Shown one piece after another: positions 56,101 to 63,045 of a stretch of DNA of 64,000 nucleotides. Made by a program: the position numbers and the translations under genes. This stretch comes from JAZKAR01 sp040389065 (GTDB lineage Bacteria > Pseudomonadota > Gammaproteobacteria > Burkholderiales > Casimicrobiaceae): the NCBI GenBank assembly GCA_040389065.1, contig JAZKAR010000016.1, positions 186,001-250,000 of the forward strand, in the 5' to 3' direction. The notes beneath the pieces were generated by a model that worked only from the letters and a program-made list of their open reading frames with translations, was not told the DNA's origin and searched no databases. Within the stretch, counting starts at the first letter, position 1, and each line of letters starts with the position of its first letter.

Positions 56101-56173
56101 GAGCACGGTGTAAAACCAGCTCTCCTTCTTGACGCAACGTATCTGTGAAGGTGTATCCGAAAAGCGAAGTCAT
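50162..56173 (-). CDS. Giant multidomain sensor: kinase-like domain, AAA ATPase, TPR-like region, GAF, PAS-like, Hpt and CheA-type histidine kinase
   Basis: The start is ATG 56173 (MTSLFGYTF), preferred to GTG 56182 because AAAGGG is then 11 bases upstream; 2,003 residues. Domains in order: a Ser/Thr kinase-like fold (1-270) with HRDIKPAN at 126-133, but no Lys at the VAIK position and Gly147 in place of the DFG Asp. Next is an AAA ATPase (about 290-560) with Walker A GQAGIGKS and Walker B FVLFLDDLQ, then a long helical TPR-like region. A GAF domain follows (about 1340-1500), then a coiled coil, a PAS-like region, and an Hpt-like MHTIKGNA with a phosphorylatable His. Last is a CheA-type ATPase (NCLDHGIEGP, SDDGRGL and GRGVGMDAV). 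The adjacent CheY-like protein is its likely phosphoacceptor. The stimulus is unknown. Confidence 0.88.
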   Translation of the reverse strand: MTSLFGYTFTDTLRQEGELVLHRAHPDQDQSTSVLLIASSAERPALSSFAPLENEYALREQLNVESVVQPLTLLRSAGQMALLLKDPGGNLLDKLLGMPMDLTQFLHIAIELAAALGKIHINHLIHRDIKPANVFVDTKSRQLWITGFGMASLSQRERQTAEASDVITGTFAYMSPEQTGRMNRSVDLRSDLYSLGVTFYQMLTGVLPFTATDPMEWIHCHVARKPPLLTEHFSDIPEPLCAIIMKLLEKTAEQRYQTAFGLEADLRTCLEQWKASEHINAFQLASFDTSDQLIIPEKLYGRKSESQLLSAAFEQMAGEGTSEFVFVTGQAGIGKSALVKELQTLVSQANGIFSFGKFDQYKRDIPHTIVAQSFQGYLQQILYKSEQEVNNWRLAFTTALGTNAQLMIDLLPELELIIGKQPPMLPMPTNEAKKRFQNTFLQLLSVFAQLDHPFVLFLDDLQFIDSASLDLIECLFAQSEIHYFLLIAAYRSNELTPDHALRQTLDKLSKTDKKIESISLKPLSQMHIGQLLAESLACEPERTMQLAEAIHQKTEGNPFFTIQFLNELSEEHLISFNAQQRAWQWNLEAIRSKGFSDNVVEIMIGKINRLPEATLNVLKQIACFGSMIDIVTLPLLTNRSLESLHADLSEAVRAGFLLRSGEHYKFSHDRLQEAAYTLVSEALRSVEHLRISRLLLANSTEETIESNLFSIVAQLNRGKENITDANEKALFRHLNYRTGRKAKASTAYPAARNYFALAAEFVSPEVWSSEYADTLALYLELLESEYLVGNFERADDISKQTLDQAQNNLDRTKVYSLCMLLYQLTGKLEDAINTGLKALKLFDIHFPEAEEELQGAYIKEKGDISQSLGGRSIAEVADMPAASDPTIRTIINLLADVVTSVAIVQPKSRLYALLVVRIVNFSLIHGSVEKSCFIYANYARMLIVESGDVATSAEFSEMALKLKDKFNKLPVSGPVLFFYGVYLHHWTKAIASSIPALEEAFKVCFQAGNYVFTGFSAYFLVTHLFAKGEALEEVFTGSEKYLDFAKQIRNDVLYQAIKLYRQVAATLKEPVTSESCAESSDLSEAERFDIITKARFAPSIACHFILKQNICFLYEQYAEAKEFGEAASKVLAPGGVAFTTYFYYLALTAIALQRQGDPEKLPETLQSLAMPLQKLKLMAESCPENFLNRYALVCAEVADLEGKMLEAQHGYEQAIHSARENVFLQNEALANELAGKSYLRRGFETMGYAYLKEAHFCYQRWGATAKAKHLEQHYPRLIAQLRTEHGAKSGASTENLDVMTIIKASQTLSGEIVLAKVIERLMTIVLENAGAVRGLLILPEGERYLIAAEARTGQHIDVTLRESPLSSSELPESIFQYVIRTREKVLLDDALSSTMFVNDDYIISSQAKSVLFLPLIKQGKMVGVLYLENNLIPGAFTEDRMTVLELLISQAAISVENARLYRERELAEEELRRHRDHLEELVKERTAILNQKTNDIEAMLQNMELGVCTIVPGNTIHPEYSKHLCTIFESDDFAGKDIFEMLFSKSTLGVDTKDQISVALGSIIGEDAMMYDFNSHLLVHEMEILSLSNTNKIIQMDWNAIINDQDTVEKVLFISQDVTQLRALELESAQQKEELDIISQIIKVSVGKFNAFVASAQKFVADNRELLQKTKMYDKGVVAALFRNMHTIKGNARTYDFSFITDVAHTAEHHYDQLRQDPESEWNADQMLEDLQAVEIAVVRYVEVNEDKLGRKGRASDLLTTRGVFVSNEIIANLKEMSARLAKREANTDVVRDALRLQNTINSLDLIHLERLISGAVDSLSSLIKELNKPMPTVEIVNSNVAFNSKFAEALKSSFMHITRNCLDHGIEGPEDRKRLNKPEHGKIRFACEVRDGQMELRISDDGRGLALHKLYEKGLANGLIEAHPTPKPETIAELIFHSGLSTAESVSQVSGRGVGMDAVRTFLMEHGSNIHIVLNKPTDMELGFAPFEFVITMPATLYNVNG

Positions 56174-56199
56174 TTTTTGCACAGCCCTTTATATTATTT

Positions 56200-56765
56200 T
56201 TATCCTGAGCCGCCCGCACATTCAGATAGGCGCGTTATCGTAGCAATTGTCGCGGCGAGACATAGAAGAAACCATACCGAATTGCTTGAGCATCTTTTGA
56301 TAATCATATGCACCATACTGGCTGCCTCGATCCGAATGATGGATAAATCCAGGAGATGGCCTTATCCTTGAAACAGTGCCTGCATCACCAGGGTTTGTGT
56401 CCTCCGCTCTCCCATAGAATAACCCACGAGTTCAGCACTAAATAAGTTTTTAAAGCCCGCCAGATAAAGCCACCCTTCAGCCGTAGGAATATAACTTATA
56501 TAGGTTACCCAGGCTTGATTTAGTGCGCTCACTTAAAATTTCTGATTCAACCATTTGGGGCTACAGGCAACGTATGATTCAAATTTGTTGGGGCCTTAAA
56601 CTTCTTGACCTGCTTACAGCGAAGATTCAATATGACTGTACTTCACCGCGACTCTTTCGCAAAATAGGCCGCTGCTTTTTTAGCAGATCTCGCTCTATCT
56701 TCATCTCCGATAACTCTTTTTTCACTCGGGCAAGCTCAAGCGCTACTTCATTTTATCCTGTACAG
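56200..56765 (-). pseudogene. Decayed IS3-family insertion sequence (orfA end and orfB fragments)
   Basis: Read on the minus strand, the remnant contains ALELARVKKELSEMKIERDL (orfA C-terminal coiled coil), then NQAWVTYISYIPTAEGWLYL, FSAELVGYSMGERRTQTLVM and, after a frameshift, FIHHSDRGSQYGAYDY with MSRRDNCYDNAP. These are conserved blocks of IS3-family DDE transposases (HSDRGSQY). Stops, frameshifts and an internal deletion make it non-functional. It fills the gap between the CheY-like gene and the large kinase gene. Confidence 0.85.
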
Positions 56766-56777
56766 AGCAATACCATT

Positions 56778-57137
56778 TCAAAGTTTAAGAACCTTACGTA
56801 TACCCTGCAAGAGGGTGGCATCTTTGTACGGCTTTACAATCCATACTACAACACCAAAGTCTTTGGCCTTGGCTTTCAGTTCTGGATTTGCCTGCGTCGT
56901 TAGCATAAATATCGGCATCGTGTAACCTTGCTCTTTTATATGCTGACACATAGTAAGGCCATCCATGCCAGGCATGTTCAGATCGGATATCACCATATCT
57001 ACAGCATACTGGGCCAACATTTCAAGGCCTTGCTCACCGTTATCAGCTTCCACGACCTCAAAACCATTTGAAGTGAGCAAATCACTCAAGCTCTCACGTA
57101 TTGTTTGTGCATCATCAACGATCAATAGTCTAGGCAT
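56778..57137 (-). CDS. CheY-like single-domain response regulator
   Basis: This 119-residue receiver domain has no output domain. It has acidic-pocket residues D8 and D9 (LLIVDDAQ), phosphoacceptor D52 (VISDLNMPGMDG), the T80 switch region (FMLTTQ) and K102 (IVKPYKD), so all catalytic residues are present. It is transcribed 20 bases after the diguanylate cyclase gene. It is the probable phosphorylation target of the Hpt/CheA-type kinase encoded downstream, separated from it by an IS3 remnant. Confidence 0.93.
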   Translation of the reverse strand: MPRLLIVDDAQTIRESLSDLLTSNGFEVVEADNGEQGLEMLAQYAVDMVISDLNMPGMDGLTMCQHIKEQGYTMPIFMLTTQANPELKAKAKDFGVVVWIVKPYKDATLLQGIRKVLKL

Positions 57138-57157
57138 TCTGGCTCCATTTGTTGCAG

Positions 57158-58561
57158 TCAGTCAGCTTGTGTTTCAACACAAACACGGTTCTTTCCGCTT
57201 TGTTTGGCAATATAGAGGTATTTATCTGCTCTAGCAATTAGCGATTCCAAAGTATCGCTATTGTGACAATAGGCAACACCACAACTTGTCGTAACATAAA
57301 ATACTTTTCCATCCTCAACCTCAATCGGTGTGTTCTCAAGGAGTTGTCTGATGCGTTCCGCCACAATCCTGCCTCTCTGATCCGGGATATTGTTAGGCAA
57401 CGCCAGCACGAACTCCTCACCCCCGTAGCGTACTGCTACATCAGTATCGCGTGTAGATGTCAAGATAATGCGGCCCAATTCCTTGATCACTAAATCACCC
57501 ACAGCATGACCGTAGACATCATTGATGCTTTTGAAATTATCGATATCGAATATGACAAGAGTCAGCTCATGAAAATTCCCACGGTTTGCTGCAGCAATCA
57601 GACGTTTGATGCTGTCATTCATGAATAGCCGGGTATACAGGCCAGACAACGGATCTCGAATAGCACACTCGTACAACGCTTGTGCCTGCTTGCCTAGCAG
57701 ATCTGCCTTTTCGATTTTCTGCTGAGCCAAAAAGCTGGCCGTACCGTCTTCAATGATCACCATGTAGCGGTCTATAACATTATTTTTCACAATCGGCTGA
57801 AATCGTGGCTTAACCCATTTTTCTTCTATCTGGTGATTACCAGCGATTGGGATCAAGTTAACCATGCTCAGAAATTTTTCATGCTCGGCAAAACTTGTCA
57901 TCGGCTTGCCGATGCATGTATGCAAAATATCAAAGATCTGTATTAATTCCGCTGAAAGATTGTCATTGTTAGCACTCAACACAGCTTTCAGTGATTCACC
58001 AATGAGCAAAGGGCAATTGAGAAGAATATGACAATACTCTGAGAGTACTTCCATAATTGTCCCTTGATGATTCACCACCATCATACCAATCGGGATGCTA
58101 GAAAAAATACTCATCAATTTTAGTTCAGATTGATACAAGCTTGATAAATCATCTCCAACAATGGAGATAATTGCTCCATCTGCCTGGCTGATATGTTCAA
58201 TTTGAGAAATGCGCCAAGAAAAAGGCTTGGCTGGTTGATCATCACGCACTCCACCAATCTCCAGCTTGACATGAGTTCCTGTGTGTTGAAAAACCCCGTC
58301 ACGCAAATGGCCTATATGGTGTAACAAAATATCACGGTTTTCGATGTTGAAAAGTGACGTAAAATCCAGATGCAATGCATCTTCTATTGTGCATCCTACA
58401 AGATCACAAAAAGCCTTATTAGCTCGGATCACATGATTTTTTCCATTGAGCACTACAAATACGCTAGGAACATTATCGATAATCTGCTCGCTAATCTCGC
58501 ACGCAGTCTCCAGCATGGACAAGATACGCTGTGATGCAATAAGCTCGTTATGGTTGCTCAT
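57158..58561 (-). CDS. PAS-domain diguanylate cyclase
   Basis: The 467-residue protein makes the second messenger cyclic di-GMP from two GTP. An N-terminal PAS domain (residues about 18-100, SVFVVLNGKNHVIRANKAF) is followed by a second sensory region and a coiled linker (QQKIEKADLLGKQAQALYE). The C-terminal GGDEF domain has DPLSGLYTRLFM, FDIDNFKSINDVYGHAVGD and an active-site RYGGEEF. The inhibitory RxxD I-site is present as RDTD just before it, so product feedback is expected. No membrane segment is seen, so it is cytosolic. Its ATG overlaps the stop of the upstream gene by 4 bases (ATGA), and the CheY-like gene follows. Confidence 0.93.
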   Translation of the reverse strand: MSNHNELIASQRILSMLETACEISEQIIDNVPSVFVVLNGKNHVIRANKAFCDLVGCTIEDALHLDFTSLFNIENRDILLHHIGHLRDGVFQHTGTHVKLEIGGVRDDQPAKPFSWRISQIEHISQADGAIISIVGDDLSSLYQSELKLMSIFSSIPIGMMVVNHQGTIMEVLSEYCHILLNCPLLIGESLKAVLSANNDNLSAELIQIFDILHTCIGKPMTSFAEHEKFLSMVNLIPIAGNHQIEEKWVKPRFQPIVKNNVIDRYMVIIEDGTASFLAQQKIEKADLLGKQAQALYECAIRDPLSGLYTRLFMNDSIKRLIAAANRGNFHELTLVIFDIDNFKSINDVYGHAVGDLVIKELGRIILTSTRDTDVAVRYGGEEFVLALPNNIPDQRGRIVAERIRQLLENTPIEVEDGKVFYVTTSCGVAYCHNSDTLESLIARADKYLYIAKQSGKNRVCVETQAD

Positions 58562-59154
58562 AGGAAATCCAGCTCCCCTTCCTGTGATTCTTCGCCGATG
58601 TACTGAATATTAGAAAGACATGTCTGGGACAGCGTCTCGACATAGCAACTGCAATAAAGAGTTTCAAAAGGACCTTCCAACCCCCAGAACACACCAAACT
58701 TAGTCATATAGCTATCTTTGGGACTATAGTCAGCATAGATTTCGTAAATGCCTCTGGTACAGAGGGGAATACTCATTCCCATGAATATCTGGTGAGCATC
58801 GAAAGCACGGCAAATTTTTCCGCCTAATTGATTACAAAACTCTTTTATATAGTCAATCAATTGTCGGTCTGTGATGGCTATGTCATCACTTTCTTTCGCC
58901 TGGCGGTACCGCCTTAGCTGTCCTGGATTGAAGTGTACTTTGATGACAATGCGTAACTCTGAGCACGATAACAGAGATATGACAATATGAGTTTTGACGA
59001 CTTGTCCCAGGCTGTGGGTGGTTGGATGACTAATCAGTCTAACCTTATCGCAGCCAAAGTACTGGCACGCTTGTGCAACCGAAGCTTCGCGCAATAAAAC
59101 GCTGAGGTTATCTTTATGAACCTGCTGAATCTGCGAATGAATATCACTGTTCAA
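58558..59154 (-). CDS. Hypothetical protein, possible CheX/CheC-like domain
   Basis: This is a 198-residue cytosolic protein with no signal peptide or membrane segment. The middle segment IKEFCNQLGGKICRAFDAH followed by GMSIPLCTRGIYEIY resembles CheX-type domains, where a helix with Asn-x-x-Gly precedes a short strand pattern of slP...g. CheX proteins dephosphorylate CheY-P. The similarity is weak and the canonical Glu/Asn pair is not clear. The four-base overlap with the diguanylate cyclase and the CheY-like gene next in line support a signalling role. Confidence 0.5.
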   Translation of the reverse strand: MNSDIHSQIQQVHKDNLSVLLREASVAQACQYFGCDKVRLISHPTTHSLGQVVKTHIVISLLSCSELRIVIKVHFNPGQLRRYRQAKESDDIAITDRQLIDYIKEFCNQLGGKICRAFDAHQIFMGMSIPLCTRGIYEIYADYSPKDSYMTKFGVFWGLEGPFETLYCSCYVETLSQTCLSNIQYIGEESQEGELDFL

Positions 59155-59486
59155 TTTGGCTCCTTTTGACTTTGCTCTGAAGTTTAAGGGCTAAGAATAA
59201 TGCGTAGAATGGTGCTACCTGTTTTAACGGTTGCATTCTCTTTTTTTGTTAAATTTTCCGGCTCTGTTGCAAAAACTAAGCACGCTGGTAATGATAAACA
59301 CAAATTTGCTTGTCATAGCAACGTGTTCGTCTGTTGGCATAACCATGAGTACGCGGCATATCGTGCGGAAAATTCCCTTTCATCAATATAAACAATCGGT
59401 CTGTTTTCCTTTTCATAATGCTTTTTCTTTGAGCTCAAACAGTCTTTTACGAAAATCAAGTGAGTAGGTCATAGTCTTTTTATCAC
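59155..59486. other. Intergenic region holding an IS630 remnant
   Basis: There is no intact gene. It contains the decayed IS630 N-terminal fragment at about 59300-59472. GGCTCTGTTGCAAA at about 59259 resembles the terminal inverted repeat of IS6-family elements. Confidence 0.5.
59300..59472 (-). pseudogene. Decayed IS630-family transposase, N-terminal and central fragments
   Basis: On the minus strand from ATG 59472 it reads MTYSLDFRKRLFELKE. Then, after a large deletion and in shifting frames, it reads ENRPIVYIDER, DMPRTHGYANRRTRCYDKQ. These are the IS630 start and the first catalytic Asp region (YIDE). It shares the DNA CGTTGCTATGACAAGCAAA with the fragment at 49780-50160, so both derive from related elements. 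Confidence 0.8.
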
Positions 59487-60023
59487 CTAGCGACTCAGTG
59501 AGTGACGAGAAACAAATTGCACATTTTTGTTAATAATAGGAGGTTGAGAAAGTTCAATTAAGTGTTGAGCAAAAGCCACTTCTTCGAGCGTAGAGGTGAC
59601 CGCAAGGCGGCTTTCAGATAGTAAAAGTAAACTACCTATTAAAAAAGATAACCCACCAAAAAGGCTTAATGCCATAGGCATCCACCATACGTATATATTA
59701 TCAATTAATGCTAAAAAACCAAAACCGATACTGGCCGCAATAAATAAACCAATACTGCTATAAAGAGCAATCAATGCGCGGCGCAACGTAATGAGTCTTT
59801 GAGAGAGCATAATAAGTTGGCTTGCCACTAATTGCCGGCGCTTTTCTTGATCAGGAGAAGGGGCAGAGTGCCGGAATGTGTCTGCTTCGTTAGACAAGCC
59901 TCTGATTCGATCAACAACTCTTCCAACGCGATTAGAAGTAGATAAGATAAGACCTGAACAAGCAGATATCATGACAGCAGGTGTAATCATTGCACTTACG
60001 ACTGCACTGGCAAGAGTTCCCAT
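59487..60023 (-). CDS. DUF2721 family membrane protein
   Basis: This 178-residue inner-membrane protein is of unknown function. The N-terminal helix SAMITPAVMISACSGLILS is followed by the family hallmark SNRVGRVVDRIRGL. A cytoplasmic helical stretch comes next, then two membrane helices (ALYSSIGLFIAASIGFGFLAL and MALSLFGGLSFLIGSLLLL) and a C-terminal tail. Length and motif order fit DUF2721. It stands alone on the minus strand. Confidence 0.85.
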   Translation of the reverse strand: MGTLASAVVSAMITPAVMISACSGLILSTSNRVGRVVDRIRGLSNEADTFRHSAPSPDQEKRRQLVASQLIMLSQRLITLRRALIALYSSIGLFIAASIGFGFLALIDNIYVWWMPMALSLFGGLSFLIGSLLLLSESRLAVTSTLEEVAFAQHLIELSQPPIINKNVQFVSRHSLSR

Positions 60024-60149
60024 GTTAAATAACCTTTGTTATTTAAAAAACAAAAATAGGGTTGTTACTAGTAGTAGTATAAAGTCTTTAAATCGCTTAC
60101 ATTTTATTTTTAAACGGAATCTAAAAATAAAAAATTTGGAGATACCAAT

Positions 60150-60278
60150 AGACGTTACTCAGTTGGCTCTCTCAGCGTGGGACGCCCCGCGTTATGTCAA
60201 CTTGTCGTACTACGTGTACTGTCTGCCTTGCCATGAAGGGCATCCCATGTCTTGATAGTGCTCAACTGCGTAACTTCT
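60150..60278 (+). repeat. Dispersed palindromic repeat, copy 5 (longest)
   Basis: The ends are AGACGTTACTCAGTTGG and, reverse complemented, AGAAGTTACGCAGTTGAGC. The interior has GGGACGCCCCGCGTTATGTC and a GGGCATCCCATGTCTTGATA segment. At 129 bases it appears to be the fullest copy, from which the others derive by internal deletion. Confidence 0.8.
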
Positions 60279-60355
60279 GACTAAAAAGAATACGCATTGA
60301 AAGGAATATGTCTCTTCATTTTAGTAATTACTGTTTTTAAGTATTGGAGAAAGTT

Positions 60356-61894
60356 TTGGCATCACTGTTATTATATTCCTCAAATAAAAATGCTAAAGAT
60401 TATTTATTTTTGTTTGCATGTATGCTTTCAGCGGTACCCATTTGGCTATCAACATATTTACCAATGCTAGATTTGCCATTTCATGCTTATCAGATTTCTT
60501 CATTTTTAAGACTCGTGTTGGGCACTGAGTTTTTTGCTTCAATACTAAAGATAAATTGGTTTATGCCTTACTGGTTAGGCTATTTAAGTGCCGCTATCTT
60601 GGCATTATTTATGCCAATTGCCATAGCAATTAAAATCGTACTTTCATGTGCTATGGTAGCAACACCTTGGTTTGCGTCAAGGTTACGTGCATTGGTGAGT
60701 AATGATAATTCACTTGATTGGTTGTTTCTTCCCGTTATATATAGTTTTGCATTTCAGAATGGATTATTTAATTTTATAGTGAGTATTCCATTAGTATTGT
60801 TTTTTTTGCGAGAGGCGATACTTTATTTTTCTGATCCTGGCGCTAAATTTAAATCTGGAGTTTGGATTGTTTTTTTGAGTCATATATTATTTTTTACGCA
60901 TATTCTTGCACTCTTGTTTTCATTAGTTATTGTAATTCCAATGGGATTATGTTTATGTGAAGATACACAGCGCTTATTGAAAGAGCGATCATTTCACTAT
61001 TTGGATAAAAAAGTTTTTTTTAAATTTTTGCCTTTTATTTGTATATTGCCAATTATATTAGTATGGATGCTGCATATAAAAGACACTTCTTTTCATACCA
61101 ATATTCCCGCAGGAAAAATATCTGTATGGATTATAAACTTATACAGATTATTACCTATTATGGTTAGTGCAACAGGATTACTAGGTTTTTTTCAGCTAGG
61201 GCTTATATATGTACTAGCGATTTTTCTTCTCCCTGGTGCAAAAATTCATAAAAACTGGAGAGCTTTACCTTTTGTTATTTTAATATTGGGTTTGTTATTA
61301 CTGCCTGCAACTAATTTAGAAACAAACTATATAGCTGAGCGACTAAATGTTTTTATTTTAATTTTTTATGTTTTTTCTTTTGACTTTAGTCAGTTATATA
61401 CCAAAGTAAATTATTATAAAAGAGTTATATTATTTGCTTCATCATCATTCTTAATTTTGTTTTTAAATGCGTATCAACTGCACTTATATGCTAAAGAAAC
61501 AAAGGGGTTAAAAAATATTTTTTCAAAAATGGCACCACACCATAGTGTGGCTTCAATTATAGATAATACAGATAAAAATCAAAGCTCTGCAAAATTTGAT
61601 CTTTTAATTTATTGGTATCATGCTGAAAAAGATGGAAAAGGTACCTTTTCTTTAGACTTTCCGCAAATGATCGTTCAATATAAATCAGATATTCCATATT
61701 CTTCTACTGAAGATCAATTTCATTTTTCTAATTTTAAATGGGATAATAATACTCAAAAATTTGATTATTATGTTATTAAAACTTCTCATGAAAAATTCCC
61801 TGCAGAATTATTATTAGGTCTCCAAAAATATACGAAGCTTATTTATCATGAAGATAGTTGGTATCTTTATGCAAAGCATAATATAGATAAATAA
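60356..61894 (+). CDS. Polytopic membrane protein of unknown function
   Basis: The start is TTG 60356, six bases after GGAG; an in-frame TTG at 60344 is also possible. The roughly 512-residue product has about ten hydrophobic helices, for example FLFACMLSAVPIWLSTYL, ILALFMPIAIAIKIVLSCAM, IVFLSHILFFTHILALLFSL and FLPFICILPIILVWML. A C-terminal soluble region of about 130 residues is rich in Lys, Asp and Phe. The helix-rich N-terminal core with a late soluble part is reminiscent of GT-C-type glycosyltransferases, but no catalytic acidic loop was identified. AT-rich codon use is stronger than in the housekeeping genes. The next gene starts 14 bases later, probably in the same transcript. Confidence 0.75.
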   Translation: MASLLLYSSNKNAKDYLFLFACMLSAVPIWLSTYLPMLDLPFHAYQISSFLRLVLGTEFFASILKINWFMPYWLGYLSAAILALFMPIAIAIKIVLSCAMVATPWFASRLRALVSNDNSLDWLFLPVIYSFAFQNGLFNFIVSIPLVLFFLREAILYFSDPGAKFKSGVWIVFLSHILFFTHILALLFSLVIVIPMGLCLCEDTQRLLKERSFHYLDKKVFFKFLPFICILPIILVWMLHIKDTSFHTNIPAGKISVWIINLYRLLPIMVSATGLLGFFQLGLIYVLAIFLLPGAKIHKNWRALPFVILILGLLLLPATNLETNYIAERLNVFILIFYVFSFDFSQLYTKVNYYKRVILFASSSFLILFLNAYQLHLYAKETKGLKNIFSKMAPHHSVASIIDNTDKNQSSAKFDLLIYWYHAEKDGKGTFSLDFPQMIVQYKSDIPYSSTEDQFHFSNFKWDNNTQKFDYYVIKTSHEKFPAELLLGLQKYTKLIYHEDSWYLYAKHNIDK

Positions 61895-61908
61895 AATAGG
61901 AATTTGAT

Positions 61909-62568
61909 GTGAATATCATACTGTTAGATAATATTGCTATTCTTGATACGTCTGATTGTAAAGAATTAACAGATACATGTATGCGAGTTTCAGAGTTTTA
62001 TGAGTCTCATAAATATAAAGGTAATGTTCAAATTCTTAAGCAAGATATTATTAATTTATATATCGAAATAGGAGAGGGCGAAGAGTACTATAACGTTTTT
62101 GAAGGCTATAATTTTCCTAAATCTACAATTGAAGAATTTTTTACAGTGAATCAACCCGATGAATTTGAGGAGACTTTAACTAATTTACCATTGCCTGTTA
62201 CGTATGTCATTGGATACATTACTGGCGATCAGCAAGTATTAATTCATGAGTTAGCGCATGCGTTTTATTTTTCATTTAATGAATATAAGCAACAAGCTGA
62301 TGCAATAACAAATAGTTTATCGCCAATGGTTAGAAATATTTTGATTAAATGGCTTACCAAGAGTGGTTATGATCAGCAGGTTCATCAAGATGAATTGCAA
62401 GCGTATATTGTTGAGGATTTATTAGGAGATTTAATTGAAGATGATCTTGAGTTGCATACTGTAATTAATAATACCTGTGACCAGTTTAATGCGTTTAAGC
62501 AGCTATTTCATAAAACATTAACAGCAATTAAAGGGCAAGAGGTGCTAGGGTTAAGCTTAACTGTGTAA
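61909..62568 (+). CDS. Hypothetical protein with an HExxH motif, possible zinc metallopeptidase
   Basis: This is a 219-residue acidic, cytosolic protein with a GTG start at 61909. The central segment VLIHELAHAFYFSF contains HELAH, the zinc-binding pattern of zincins, embedded in a helix. The HQDELQAYIVED segment about 50 residues later could supply a Glu or Asp third ligand. I do not recognise the family. It follows the polytopic membrane protein gene by 14 bases. The acidic composition and low GC resemble that neighbour rather than the flanking housekeeping genes. Confidence 0.7.
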   Translation: MNIILLDNIAILDTSDCKELTDTCMRVSEFYESHKYKGNVQILKQDIINLYIEIGEGEEYYNVFEGYNFPKSTIEEFFTVNQPDEFEETLTNLPLPVTYVIGYITGDQQVLIHELAHAFYFSFNEYKQQADAITNSLSPMVRNILIKWLTKSGYDQQVHQDELQAYIVEDLLGDLIEDDLELHTVINNTCDQFNAFKQLFHKTLTAIKGQEVLGLSLTV

Positions 62569-62657
62569 GAAAATACTAGGAGAAATAGGATAATGGTAAG
62601 CAGAAGTGAAACGGTCTGATGAAGTAAAAGCGATAAGTAACGATGATTAAAAAGGGA

Positions 62658-62734
<77 letters not shown>

Positions 62735-62748
62735 ATTTTTTCTACTCT

Positions 62749-62826
<78 letters not shown>

Positions 62827-63045
62827 CATTTGCGCTATTCTATAAAGAACTGGCGAAAGCGTCAAGTTTTGTTGTGATAAAGAAGTTATAAAGAAAAAAA
62901 TAAGAGGCATATTGGCGTTAACCTAAGCTGTAAAATGAGATGAGTAAGAGAGGTTAGCTTAGGGTTTCTGTGCGATTCGGGTTTTGCCAAGAGGGGCTTT
63001 CTGCTACCATGTGCATAATTTGGTCACAATGTAGGAAACTTAGCA

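Noticed and set aside
56523..56903. A 126-codon plus-strand open frame
   Set aside because: It runs antisense through the IS3 remnant and into the CheY-like gene; the minus-strand reading has clear transposase and receiver homology.
50162..59154. Signalling cluster considered as a chemotaxis operon
   Set aside because: No CheW, CheR, CheB or methyl-accepting receptor is present, so only a general phosphorelay is supported.
59255..59280. GGCTCTGTTGCAAA considered as an IS6-family terminal inverted repeat
   Set aside because: Only one short match with no IS6 transposase sequence or second end nearby; it is noted inside the intergenic entry but not claimed as an element.
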